A stretch of 64,000 nucleotides of DNA from NCBI GenBank assembly GCA_016271365.2, contig JADMNL010000023.1:610418001-610482000 (forward strand), read 5' to 3'. Every line of letters begins with the position of its first letter. Within the stretch, counting starts at the first letter, position 1. The DNA comes from Neoceratodus forsteri (taxonomy: Eukaryota; Chordata; Ceratodontiformes; Ceratodontidae). The translations under genes and the position numbers were made by a program. Positions 47,069 to 58,310 of this stretch are shown one piece after another. Below the pieces are notes generated by a model. It was not told the origin of the DNA. It ran no database searches and saw nothing but the letters and a program-made list of their open reading frames with translations.

Positions 47069-47219
47069 AATCTATTGAATTTGCAAATAAATGAATAAGG
47101 CAGTTGAAGAAACACGTTTTTAAAATAATTAAAAACTGCAATGTTGTACAGCCACCACAAATAAATTCATCATTATACAACAACTGCCTTATTCATTTGT
47201 TTGCAAATTCAATAGATTA
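47069..47219. mobile_element. MITE, 151 bp, 38-bp near-perfect TIRs
   Basis: AATCTATTGAATTTGCAAAT, continued by AAATGAATAAGGCAGTTG, on the left matches the right arm reversed with a single mismatch. The centre is about 75 bp. TTAGCAAT (47061-47068) and TTAACAAT (47220-47227) flank it and agree at 7 of 8 bases, as expected for an 8-bp duplication of a hAT-type MITE. The high arm identity suggests a fairly recent insertion. Confidence 0.8.
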
Positions 47220-47256
47220 TTAACAATGACCAACAATTATAAAAATAAAGTAATAA

Positions 47257-47376
47257 GCAGGTGGTTGTTGAAATTTTACACACCCTCGGTGTGGGATGCC
47301 TATCTAAACCCCGGGCTTCGCCTCGGGTTTATAGGGCATCCACACTGGTGTGTAAATTTCATAATAACCACCCTGC
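47257..47376. repeat. Hairpin element, ~120 bp, family A
   Basis: GCAGGTGGTTGTTGAAATTT, ACACACC, GTGTGGGATGCC and TAAACCC on the left pair with GGGTTTATAGGGCATCC, GGTGTGTAAATTTC and AACCACCCTGC on the right. The loop CGGGCTTCGCCTCG is itself palindromic. It follows the same plan as the element at 30481-30610. Confidence 0.75.
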
Positions 47377-50124
47377 CTACACATTATTCTCTATATTATA
47401 CATAAGTCCAAAACTACACCTTCAGATTGACTGGAAAGGTGAACTCTCCTACCAATCTCACTAATACGGCCATTAAGGACTCTTAGAGTATGTTTCCTAA
47501 GAATTCCAAGAGGATTTTCCCTTTTGCACTTAGAACTATCCTTTGAATTTCTTATAGGCATATTCACTGTATCATCAATACACCAGTCTGTTGAGTTTTC
47601 CTCAATTTTTGAGCCTATATGTGCATTAAAATCCCTACAAGCAGAATCTTAACCCAGGAAATCGTACTTTAACTGATTCAATGTTACATTCAACCATATC
47701 CAAAACACTCACATAACTATCTGCATTTAAACCAGGTGGAATGTAAATATTAAAATTGCCCATTTAATATTATTGTTTGCAATTTTAATATATATAAAGT
47801 ATTCATTATACATACTGGCCTCGATAGTGGTAAAAACCAAACTGGTAGCCACATAAATGACTAAGCCCCTTTAAAACATCAACATTTTTTTCTTTGTAGG
47901 CTGGAGATATCCAGGCAGAATATCCCTCAACAAATGGTGACAACTATTTTTTACCCAGGTTTCCTGAATACATATTATTGCAAAATGTTTTAACCATTGA
48001 AGGCATTCTTTATCCATTAACTTTTCCTTCAGACAGGCAATATTCCAACTTAAAATGTCTACAGCTCCTTTGTCAGTATTCTGAATAACATATGACTGTC
48101 AAATAGAATCTTCTGTTAAATGTATAGTGCTATTAGTATATTCTCTGATGTCATGTTCACTTTCCTCCAACAGATATACTAATTCACTTAAAGTGTTGTC
48201 ATCCTGTAAAATGATGCTAGTATTCATTCTAGTCCCCAGCTGTTTTCGACCACTTCTAAGTGTAGCCCTCTCCTTATTTCTTTTTAAATTGTGAACTATT
48301 TATTTTGGTCTAAGAAAGGTTGTTATTCAAGGTTGTTTAAGAGAAGGAGCATTTCTCATTTCTGTCCCCACTTTTCCTCAAATTTCCTACTTTTGGGTAC
48401 ATTTTTTCTTCAGTCTATATGGCTCACTTGTCGAACATCCAACGTGATGCCTATATCCATAAATTTTTCTTTTATGGCAAGAATTTTAGATCTCACTACT
48501 GCATTTCTAAGCACCACACAGACCCAACCCTTCTGTCCACCATGCTTAAATCTATAAGTTGAGAATAAATCCTGCAACCAATTTTTGAACCGGCTATACC
48601 TTTAATTAAATTATAAACAGCTAACTTTAATATATAATTATTTTCTGATCTCTCTTTGGGAAGGTCATTTATAAATAAAGTAGGGACCATATCTCCAGCT
48701 TCTATTAGATGCTCTTTATTAACCTCTCTAGATTCAGTAATCCTGTCTTTTATTATTGGTATACCCAGATCATTGGCTTTCCCAAGATTCACTTTCTTCT
48801 CTAGGGTTACCTTTGCTCCATTCTAATCCCTTTTTCTTCCTTTTGTTAACAAAATCTGGCTTAAGAGTATTTTGTCTACTGGCCCATTGCTTAATTTCAA
48901 TGTATTGATGTCTGTCCTTTGTTTTTCTTACTTAAATCTTTATAATTCTTTCATTTCATCATTTCATTATTATAAATGTATAGTTTCCTTTCCTTTAGTT
49001 CTTTATTAGGTTCTCTATTTCTACTATCTCTTTCCTTGAAATTTCATCTCTGATACTTTTAATGACCTGGGACCATTTTGGACTAACAAAGAATCATCTG
49101 TATTAACCAAGGAAACCTCAGCTACTGGAACAAAAGTACTAGCAGATTCATTCACTTGCCTATCATTACCAGGGTATCCAAATTTCTGTCCCTCTTACTG
49201 AAATTAACCTCTCCCAACACCCCTAATTAATTTTAGCAAAGAATTTTATAAAGAACCAAACAATGTAACCAGTTCCATAAGCTGCTCAATTCCAAGTTTG
49301 ACTTCAGTTTTAAATCATTCAGAATGTTTATTATGTTCTTATTAGGGGTACTGAAGTATCATTTTCTTTGATTTTCCATAGCACCATTAATTACTTCACT
49401 ATTACATTGTTTTTACCTTTATCAGGAAACTAAATGAATCAGGGCATCTTATGTGATCCTTAAGAGTGTGATTAGTTATATATGGCATTAAAAAGATTCA
49501 AAATTATTAAGAAATGAGCCCTTAGATAAAGTTTGAGATTCTAAATTTTGAGTCAAATCCAAAACTTGTGAAACAGTAGCAGCTTATGGATCAGGTATTA
49601 CAATATTTTCCCTGTCTAGATTAGTTACGCTATTAAAACAGTCACATTTTTACCATCATCATTCAAATTAGTCTCCTCTTTACAATTTCTTGTTAAAGGG
49701 TTTATTAAAGATGGACCAGGAACAGTATGATTCATAATACTAGCTATTTCTTGTTTGCTCTTACAGCTAATGGCAGACTCTTGCGGTCTCCTAGATAAGA
49801 GCTCTTCAAGACTTCTGATTTACTTCATCAAAGGATGTGTTAAGAAGGAACTATTAAGTGGAACATAACAAAGATGGGGAAAAGGTTATTTTTGGGTTAA
49901 CATTTTAACCACCTTCTTGTTATCTCTTAACTCCATAAAGGAAACCGATGTGCTAAAAAGTGTATTATTTTTAATCGTCCATCTTTATTTTCACTTTAGA
50001 TGTCCCTTCGGGATATCTTTTTTATTCTTTTCATATTATTCCTACTACAATTTCTAGATACCTCCCTTTTACATTTAATTTAGACTTTTATCAGCCATCA
50101 TCAATATTTTTTTTAAAATATACA

Positions 50125-50152
50125 CACATATATATATATATATATATATAAT
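50125..50152. repeat. (AT)n microsatellite
   Basis: ACACACATATATATATATAT continues as a pure AT run to about 50150. From 50152 to 51240 there is no recognised gene. One minus-strand ORF (50591-50845) is open but featureless and ends near a TTCT|GTAAGTATT donor-like site. Confidence 0.85.
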
Positions 50153-51248
50153 CACAAGTCCAGAAAGTCTTAGAGTCCAAGAGGATACTAATGAAAAAAT
50201 CTTCACTCAGTCCCAAGAAACTAGATCGTAGTCGATATGCAAAAAATAGAGGACCAAAATGTTGAATCCACAAGGACATGCACAAGGCGCCTCAGTGGAG
50301 AACCAAAGAAAATTCAACTATACAATGTTCATTTAATCCGTTCAATAGATCATCAGCTAGAGATATTTAGAAGCCAATCCCACTCTCTCCGCATCGAATA
50401 TTGTACTTTTAAATGTTGTCCATAAGGATGATAGTCCTTCTTCAAAAGAAGATATAACAGATGCTGCATAAAAAAAGTATAAGAATGTAGTCAATCACAA
50501 TGAAAATCGACCACTAAAACAATCCAGTAATTACTAAAAGGAATTTATCTGATTAAAAGACTAAGAATCTAAAAGACTAATAAACAATACTTACAGAATA
50601 TAGGGCATTATCAATAGACCATTTGGAGGCAAAACACCTGGGCTTGAAGAGTAATGCTTAAATAGTGGACAGCCAACTCCAGGCGTCTTGCGCCAGATAT
50701 AACTTCCAAACACTGGTTGCTCAAAAGATAAACTGCAGTGCAGTGCAAATGCAAATGCAGAAGGTGCAAACAAAAAGCTAAAGATCAAGGCATAAAGAGC
50801 TCTGCAGGTGTAGAGGCATGTAGCAGCATCTAAGGCTGCAGCCAAGTCAGAATGACTATAGAATGCTGATCATGCGTATAAGGGCTAGAAGGAATGATAT
50901 CATATGACAGAACAGAGCCTATCAGGGTTGGATAGACACCAATGGCGTGAAATATAAAAAATACTTTAAAATACCAACAAATGAACGAAGAAAATAAATA
51001 AAGTGAAATATATTAAAATGCAGAAATACAGCAGCAGAGACTCTCACAAAAACAAATATAGAAAAACAACATAAACAACATACAAACTGAAAACTAAAAA
51101 GCTAAAAACATCAAACAGGAGACACCAAACTTCCCATGTCCCTGGTTATTTTTTAGTAAGGAGTAATGCAAGTAACAGCTGCAGTAAAAGTTATAGAAAC
51201 AAACTGAGCGGCAGGACAAATCAAAAACTCAGTAAACAATACTTAATT

Positions 51249-51539
51249 TTGAGTTTTCTTCCTGCTTCTCCCAACTTCTTCAGCTTCTTTTTATTCTGCA
51301 AGTTTCAAACAAAGTCGACAGTCAATAGTTGTGGTACCATGCAACTCCCAGCTTCCAACCTTTCCGAAGGATTGCTCCATCCTCCGTGGCTTTATGAACC
51401 CACCGCCACCTCCGTGGATGACCTGCGGAGACAGAGAATACCGGGATCCATGGACCAAGAAACAGAATACCACAAGAAACTCTGGTATGGTTCCGCTAAT
51501 AAACCGGGTGGCATACCTTTACTAAGGCAGAAAAAGTGA
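51249..51539 (+). CDS. Unidentified 96-residue ORF, protein-like
   Basis: The frame has balanced composition and several CpGs. From the second ATG (51331 frame neighbour) it includes MQLPASNLSEGLLHPPWLYE, DDLRRQRIPGSMDQETEYHK and KLWYGSANKPGGIPLLRQKK, then a TGA. A TTCTTTTTATTCTGCAAG stretch just upstream could be an acceptor, which would make this a terminal exon. No transposon domain is visible and it lies outside recognised elements, 150 bp or more from the CR1 that follows. I do not recognise the family. It could be a host 3' exon, a retrocopy fragment, or chance. Confidence 0.4.
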   Translation: MSFLPASPNFFSFFLFCKFQTKSTVNSCGTMQLPASNLSEGLLHPPWLYEPTATSVDDLRRQRIPGSMDQETEYHKKLWYGSANKPGGIPLLRQKK

Positions 51540-51767
51540 AGTTGAACCCTGCTGTGAAGACTATTCTGCAGTGTTCACAGCATGCAGGCAAACTATCTCA
51601 GCACTGTCGACCCTCCAATTTCCTTTCTCCCTCAATGTGGAGAATATAAGCAGGCAGTTTCTCAGCTTTCATGATTTTTCGGGCATGAGTTCAGCAAATC
51701 TTTGTAACGAGGCACAAAAAGGTACAGGACTCATGCCTCCACTTTGTACAGTTGAGCAGGGCCCAAC

Positions 51768-54700
51768 AGCGATTTAGTAATTTTATATCTCTCTGCAGGT
51801 ATGGCCTCCAGTACTGCACACAATACTCCAAATGCGGTCTGACCAAGGATCTGTAGAGATACAGGATCACATCCCTATGCATGGATGATAAACCTCTTGC
51901 AATACAACCCAGTATCCTGTTTGCCTTAGCGCTGCTTTCCTGCATTGACAGAGTTGTTCATATTCACTGTTACCAACACCCCAAGGTCCTTCTCCTCCTC
52001 AGTGATTCCTAGCCTCACCCCTCCAACCAGTAGTCCATCCTATGTTTTTTGCCCTGAAGTGCATCACCTACAGCTCTTCACAATGAATCATAGCTGCCAC
52101 TTCTCTGACCATGGCTCTTGTTTGGTGAGGTCCCTGTGCAATTGTTTCCATCTATCATCTTCATCCACCATGCCCCATTTTGGTATCATCTGTGAACAGA
52201 CTAACCCTGCTCCCAACTCTGTGTGGCTATATCAGAGATAAAGAGCCCAAATAGCACCGAGCCCAGCACTGAACCCCGCGGCACCCACTTGTCATTGCTC
52301 TGGGTGTTGAGAACGCCCACAACCACTGTCTGCACCTCCCTGTAACCAGATCTCTATCCACTTTGTCAGATTTTCCCCACCCTCACAGCAGTCAGCTTTC
52401 CCCAGCCTCCCATGAAGCACTGTATCAAAGGCCTTGCTGATGTCCAAGTACAGGACTTTTACTATATGACCCCGTCTAGCTCCCTTGTTACCCAGTTGTA
52501 ATTTTCTATTAGGTTTGTTTGACAAGACCTCCCGAGACAAACCCGTATTGCTGCCCATCCCGGAGGCCATTACCCTCGAGGAATGCCACCAGCCTCTCCT
52601 TCAGTATAATCTCCATAAGCTTCCCCACTATGGAAGTGAGACTGACCAACTAATAGTTTCTGGCTGTTCCCTAGGCCCATTCCTGTGTATGGGCACCACT
52701 GCCACCCTCCAGTCCGGAGGCATACACTCCGTTTCCAGGAGGTGTTGAACAGATCTGCCATTGGCTCAACCAACATCCGCCATCTCTCTCAGCACCTGGG
52801 TGGATACCATCAGGACCTGTTGCCTTAGCCACCCTTAATACCCTCAGCCTCTCTAGCACTCTATTCTCAATGATTATTTTGTCTGTCACCTCCTCCCCAC
52901 CTTCTTCCACCCCCAGTGCATAATGGTAGTGGGTCCATTACTCTCCTTAGTGAAAGCAGAGCAGAAGTACTCATTCAGTATTTCAGTTTGATCCTCTCCT
53001 CTTCCACCCATTTCCATCCCACTTTATCCTCACTATATGTTCTTTGCACTTCCTCTTTTCCCTGACATATCTAAAGGTCCTTCACCCCTTCCTTTAGGCC
53101 CTGTGCTAACCTTAATTCCCTGTTGGCCTTGGCTTTTTCACCTGCCTGGCCTCCTCCTTGGACCAACTCCCATAAGCCTCCTTATTCTCTTCCTTTCTTG
53201 TTCTCCTGTACTTCCAATGCATAGCCCTCTTGCCCTCACCCCCTGCAGCACTCACTGTTCAGCCAGCATGGTTTTCTGGCTCTACCCTCTTACTCCTAGC
53301 ACTGGTGCAGGCTACTGTGGCTTACATTCGCCCAGCTTTAATAACTTCCCATTTTGCTCTGCATCCATCCCCGGCCCTATATCCTGAAGTCTCCTTGCAG
53401 TATTTCTCCCATCCTCCCAAAGTCCACCCTCCTAAAGTTCACCACCTTCATACCTGTGCCTTCAGTCTCCCTGCCCAAAGTGAGTATGAACCACACTGTT
53501 TTGTGGTCACTACCAACTAGTGGGTCCTCAACCCTACCTCCCCACTGCCTCACCATTTGCCAGTACCAGGTCCAGTGTGTTACCAAGCCTTGTAGGCCCA
53601 CTTACCATTTGTGTCAGGAGGCCATCCTGGATCGCATACAGGAGCACCAGCTCCCTGGTGCTGTTGGTGGCAGGGTGCTGGATTCATCCCCACTATCACC
53701 ACACTCCCCTTCTCACACCCTCCTTATCTGCTCTGCCAACTCCCCATCCAGTTCCCTGACTGGGTTGGTGGTCTGTACACCACCCCAGGCTCAGTTTTCT
53801 ACCCTTGGGAGTCCAGAAGCTGCACCCAAAGTGCCTCCGTCCTCCCATCCTCCCCTCATCCATCATACATTTGATCCTTCTATCACACAGTGTGCTACCC
53901 CTCTTCAACTCCCGATCACTCTCGTATATACTGTACCCGGATTGCTAGATCCAAGTCATGGTACTCAGTGGCCCAAGTTTCTGTTACTGCAGCAATTTCC
54001 ACATTCCCTCTGAGAGGAGTGCCTGAGCTCTGCAATTTTGTTTCCCAGGCTTCTTGCATTTGGGAGACCACCTTCCATCAATACCCCTCCTTTCTCTCCC
54101 TCCCTCTTCTCCTTGGTCTGCTCCCCTCCTTTCTGTAGTCCATACCCTTTTTCATCATGTTATTACAGGTGTGGTGCCTTCTGCAATTCACACTGGCTAC
54201 CCTGCATGCCCTTCCTGGTCACTTCATCTCTGCCTTTATCCGTATCTGGAGGTGAGCTCACTAGGCTCCCAATCTGGACTGTTCTACAATTCTCAGTCCT
54301 CTTGCCACCCTCCAGTTTAAATCCACCTTAGTGTATATATACCCCTCAATTCCACCCTTTAGTACTCCCCTCCCCTGCTCAAGTGTAGCCTGTCCCTGCA
54401 TACAAGTCACTATTCCCCCAGATCCTACTCCAGTTTGTCACTAAACCATAATTCTTGGTGTGACACCATTCTCTCAGCCACTTGTTGAACTCCTATCATT
54501 CCTTTCTTCCCCATGCTCACACATGGTACCTGGAGTACCTCCGAGAATGCCTCCAACTCCCAAACTCCCTCACACTGCCTGCCCAACTTCTCAAACCTCC
54601 CTTCACCACTTTGACAGACTCCCCACCAAGCTGTTTGTACCCATGTGCAACACTAGGTGAGGTTTCTTCCTCCCTTTGATGCGCACTTGAGCAGTGCCTG

Positions 54701-55000
54701 CCCTGCCCTTTCTGTGGTCAACCCAGGAATATCTTCAACCCAAATATGGCTGTATCTTCCCTCCTCCACCCCATCTGACCCCTTTCATTACAGAATCCCC
54801 AACACGAGTATTCCTCTGTTCCTATCCCTTACCCCTTTCCTCTCTTTTACCCTTTTCTCTACTCCAGAGTACATACTGCCCTGTCCCTTACACACTCCAG
54901 CTGCACCCTCCTTGTCTCCTGCAACCACTCACCCTGTTTTACCTCACTCCCTGTCTCTGCCCTGCTCCTCTCATCCCCCAATCATCTTACCAGCCTGACC
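51768..55000 (-). mobile_element. CR1 LINE, antisense, 3' end missing
   Basis: On the minus strand the 5' part includes an ORF1 with an SGNH-esterase domain (54810-54370). The endonuclease starts at NARSLGNKIAELR (about 54080), with a GYSIYESDREL block and a GSDHKTVWFIL block (about 53525). The RT gives AKATGPDGIHPG (about 52830) and KVLYLDISKAFDTVLHGRL (about 52440). The C-terminal [30 protein letters not shown] block (split over 51780-51870) is the last CR1 text. The copy stops at 51768, so the final ~500 bp and the terminal octamers are gone. The pyrimidine-rich plus strand gives a 219-codon ORF (53354-54013) that is only a shadow. Confidence 0.85.
54370..54810 (-). pseudogene. CR1 ORF1 remnant with SGNH-esterase domain, serine kept
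   Basis: On the minus strand GDSVMKGV (about 54800) keeps the serine of block I. HMGTNSL (about 54640) matches the GxND block with D changed to S, and RDRLHLSRGG (about 54395) matches the DxxH block with the D three residues before H. FNKWLREWCH, between them, is typical of ORF1 of this CR1 group. Frameshifts separate the blocks. Together with the 5.3-kb copy it shows that the local CR1 family carried an esterase-bearing ORF1. Confidence 0.65.
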
Positions 55001-56480
55001 TCGCATATTGGGCTTTCCCTATCAATCTTCCCCTCCACTCCTGCTGATGTCCATCCCTCCATTATACCCTCCATTGCATATTTTGAGCACCCATTACCCA
55101 CGACCCACAATGATTTGAGCTTTGTTGCAGGAACTACCCTGATGGTTACCCTTGCTACCCAGACCAAGTGGCAGGACTGACAATATGAAAACTTCAGGAT
55201 GGTATGCTGTTTGCCAGGGAAGCAGTGCCCACATGATGCACCATGATGGTCGATCCTGTTTGGCGGTGTTGAGCAGGGAGCCAAAGCCCTGAGTGGGTCT
55301 TTCATTGGATGAATCTGCAGCATGAGTGGCAGTCTAGGCCAAGATGGAGAGGTCCAGACCAGATCAACAGTTCGGATTGCAGTCCATTTTAGGTGCTGGA
55401 TGCCACATCCAACTAGTAACACATTCAGGGTGTAGGGAACCAAATCATGACCCACACTACACATTCAGCACAATTATAACCAAAACAGCCAGATACCACA
55501 GTTTGGATGACAGTCCAGTTGCAATAAAGCAGTGTGTCTGTGCAAACCATACACCCTGTGGTTCTCTCCAATTCCTGACAGGCCGATCACTCCAGGAGTA
55601 AGTCTTTGGTCCACACCAGCAAAATTTACTCTCACAATTCAGGATTCCTGTCTCAATAACAGCAATCTGGACAAAGTCCAATGTCAGATTGCAGGCTTCT
55701 ACACTGGAAGATGGTAGCAAGTAGGCCAGACACAGCCTCCCACCAAATCCCAGCACTACCATGCAGGAGCAGCTGCTTGAATTACTTGAGCAGTTCTCTC
55801 TCAACTCCAACTCTACACTGACACACTGCTGCAGGCAGCTCTGGGATTTCCCAGTGATCCAAAAGATTTGGTTTGTTGGTCCATCAGTCTGTCACAGAAA
55901 GGGCAAGTCAGGTCCATTTAGGTGACAGACAGTAAAAACAATTCCTGCAGAAATTCACTCCCACAAGACACCTGGGGACAGTCTCCATTTTAAGGTCCCT
56001 GAGGTACCAATTGGTCCAAACTGGCAGTCCAGTATCAAAATGGTGTTTCTAGGCAGATAGTCCATGCTGCAAAGTAAAGCAAGTTAGACAAACTATTATA
56101 TTATTATTATTACTAAAGCAGATAATCAGAAAGCACTCACTGACCCTAGGGCTTCCTCTGTGCACTTAGAGATGGCAGACTGAAGCAGCTGTAATGCTGC
56201 CCAGGTGGGACTGAGCCTGAAACCACTCGGTTCCCACCCAAATTAATAATAACGCATGAGATAGATGCCTCTTAAAGAAACAGGCACAGAAGCTAACAGG
56301 GTACTCTCATGCAAACACATTCAAATGATTTAGACACAGAACACCAGCCTGGCAGTGGCCTTAGGCAGGCCCAGGAAGACATTTAGGAACCACCATTTGT
56401 GGGAGGGGTTACACCAGTATTATATAAAAAGATGACTGCAGATATGTAATTGTGCTGTTCCAGGCTGACAAATTGGAATC
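55000..56480. other. No recognised gene
   Basis: Minus-strand ORFs of 160 (54982-55464) and 117 codons (55457-55810) are open but have no domain I recognise. They may belong to the CR1 5' end or be chance. CAGTCCAGTT-like words recur around 55.4-56.05 kb, suggesting a very degenerate tandem repeat. Confidence 0.3.
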
Positions 56481-57960
56481 GTGTCCACAACGCAAGTCTC
56501 AGTGGATCATAGAATATCATTTAATATTTATTTAATGATCTATGCAGGCAACCATTATGGGACATTGTCTATGGTGTGGAAAAGAAATCTGGCAGACAGG
56601 GTATGCAGCGTTTGCTGTGCAAGAATGTTAATGAGAGTCAAGGCAGGCATGAAACAGAACAAAATCTAAACTATAATATAAAAGTGCCCAACAGGGTTAG
56701 ACTGCATGGGGAGGTAGAATTGTTCAAGTTGAGCAAAGAATACTGGCAGCACCTAACCTCCCCAAACTCTTTGCAGTAAATGGGCAGCAACTGGAATCAC
56801 AAAGGCTATGCAATATCCTCCAGAAGCATGTCTTTCAGTACTGGGCCATCGATTGGTGAAAATATGGCAGCCGGGCAGAGGTATTGATCAAGGGTATAAG
56901 ACCAGTAATCACCCACCCCAACTGCTATTCTGTAACAGGGAAGTGGTTTGGGGTGCATAGATGGTACTCATCTCCTGATCCTCCTGCAACTCAGTGCGCT
57001 TGGCAGTTGCCAGAGCTTAGGACTGCAGTCCCACCAACACATAGGACAGGTAAGATGGTGGTGTTCCTTCTGGTGGCTGAGGGTGGAGGCAGTTCTAGCA
57101 TTGATCAGGCATATCCAACATTGTTCAGATAGAGTGAATGTTGTGCATGCTGGTGTTCCATCTTAGTTCATTCTATCAAGACTGGGGAAACTTTGTGAAT
57201 GACAGGGTACAGTACACATTGCAAGTCCATTGGTTGGCAGAATCCACCAATGGGCTTCTAGGTGTACGATAGGTGTCATTCACAGACAGCTCTATCAGCA
57301 TTCAGCAGTGGCAGCATGCGGTGGGTTGAGCTGCCCACTGACATTAGGACCATGCCGTGATGGAGGTAGCAGGGTGGAGCACGGTGCCTGAGTGGGTGGG
57401 GTCACTGGACCACTAGATTGACCTAAGGGATTATGGTGAATGTGTGATTAGGTCAAGCTGGTGGGAATGGGGTCAGTTATTATTCCTTTACCACCACAAT
57501 GTACAGCATAAAATCAGAGTGGGGGCAAGGAGAGGTTCACATATGTTTTATTTACTCTTGCAGTGTGTGGCATACAGTTGAGATGGCAGGCAGGGAGGGG
57601 GGCACTGGACTGCTAGAGTGGGAAAGCTGCCAACTCCAGTCTGCAGTACAGCAGCCTGCCTGCCAGTGGGTGAACACCCACTTATTCTACTTGTTGTAGA
57701 TTTATCTTAAGGAGGCATATCTCGGACTTGCTCTAGGATGCGCCTCCAATGTGGATTGTGAATGGGGCAGCACACTATATGCATGGACATGCCCCTGCAC
57801 AACCCCTTCAGATGCACTACATAACATTAAGGGTGGTGTGTGATGCATCAATTCCTTACCAGGATTGCACCAGTGCACAAGTTAGTTGCACTGCACATCT
57901 CGGATGTGCTGGTGCATCTTTTGTGACTCCTGCCCTGGAGTGGACAGTACTCCTGGACAG
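56480..57960 (+). pseudogene. PIF/Harbinger transposase remnant
   Basis: LESQRLCNILQKHVFQYWAI (about 56790-56850) resembles the helical region before the catalytic core. GCIDGTHLLI (56951-56980) matches the GVIDGTH block with the first catalytic D. HYITLRVVCDASIP (57815-57860) matches the HSINVQVVCD block with the second D, and a CAGASFV block follows where DSF is usual. The segment ends at CTGGACAG|GTGAGTCC (57960), a good donor, and another donor (GGACAG|GTAAGA) is at 57055. About 800 bp separate the two blocks where ~80 are usual, so an intron or insertion lies between. No third catalytic E was found downstream. Confidence 0.6.
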
Positions 57961-57979
57961 GTGAGTCCATTATCAAGTA

Positions 57980-58310
57980 GCTAGTGACTGCAAATATGCT
58001 AAGTTAAAATCTCAAGTAATAAATAACTGAACCATGTCTTGCATTTCAAGTAAAACAACTGAGAAATTTTCTAAGTCATATAAACAACTAACTCTCAAAC
58101 TGGATTATGTTTAAGTAGAAAACCTCAATTAATTCCTAGCTACAGTATTTTTAGTCTCATTTCTCAACTAATGAATAAGTAAACAGAAACAATTCTCAAT
58201 TAATTGCTAGATGGCAAAGTTAAACATTAATTGAGAAAAACTCCTCAACCAATTACCTAATGAAAAGGTAACCACTAGTTATTTGCTAACTTATTTTTTG
58301 TATGGGAGTG
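57980..58310. other. A/T-rich stretch with TTAATTA words
   Basis: CAATTAATT, CTCAACTAAT and AGTTATTTGC words recur with no fixed period, as at 26.8-27.15 kb. It follows the donor at 57960 and could be intronic to the Harbinger gene. Confidence 0.35.

Larger units (their letters stand above)
46695..47385. mobile_element. Composite insertion within the endonuclease of the antisense LINE
   Basis: LINE endonuclease text ends at about 46690 (KSLRVIKSWDSDH side) and resumes at about 47390 (SEIGR..VHLSSQSEG side). The insert has a GTTATAACTA/TAGTTATAAC hairpin (46752-46776), a CpG-rich part (46800-46900), a MITE (47069-47219) and a hairpin element (47257-47376) at its right edge. It has no ORF of note. 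Confidence 0.55.
43830..50040 (-). mobile_element. Non-LTR retrotransposon of a different clade, antisense
   Basis: The 3' end faces left (AATAAAATATCTTTGAA on the minus strand). Reading upstream on the minus strand gives a C-terminal AKLISQLLYGSEVWG (about 44840), an ADDAIL box (about 45205), and KQSCLLAPILFNIYIEKFI (45270-45336). Then come FLDVKSAFDSVNRAQLWETL (about 45480-45540), the endonuclease end SDHYPVVCSISFG (about 46620-46650), IICIQETW (about 47945) and LSWNIACLKEKL (about 48040). ORF1 lies at about 48100-49000. The style (SWN...GLK, IICIQETW, LLYGSEVWG) is unlike CR1 and L2 and suggests an Ingi/Vingi- or I-like clade, which is uncertain. About 700 bp are inserted at 46695-47385. 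An (AT)n run is at 50125-50152. Confidence 0.7.

Noticed and set aside
53354..54013. 219-codon plus-strand ORF, the longest in the window
   Set aside because: It lies antisense to the endonuclease of a CR1, in pyrimidine-rich text with few stops, and has P/S/L-rich low-complexity composition.
54982..55464. 160-codon minus-strand ORF as a host gene
   Set aside because: No domain, no splice signals and no recognisable homology. It is adjacent to the CR1 5' end and may be part of it.
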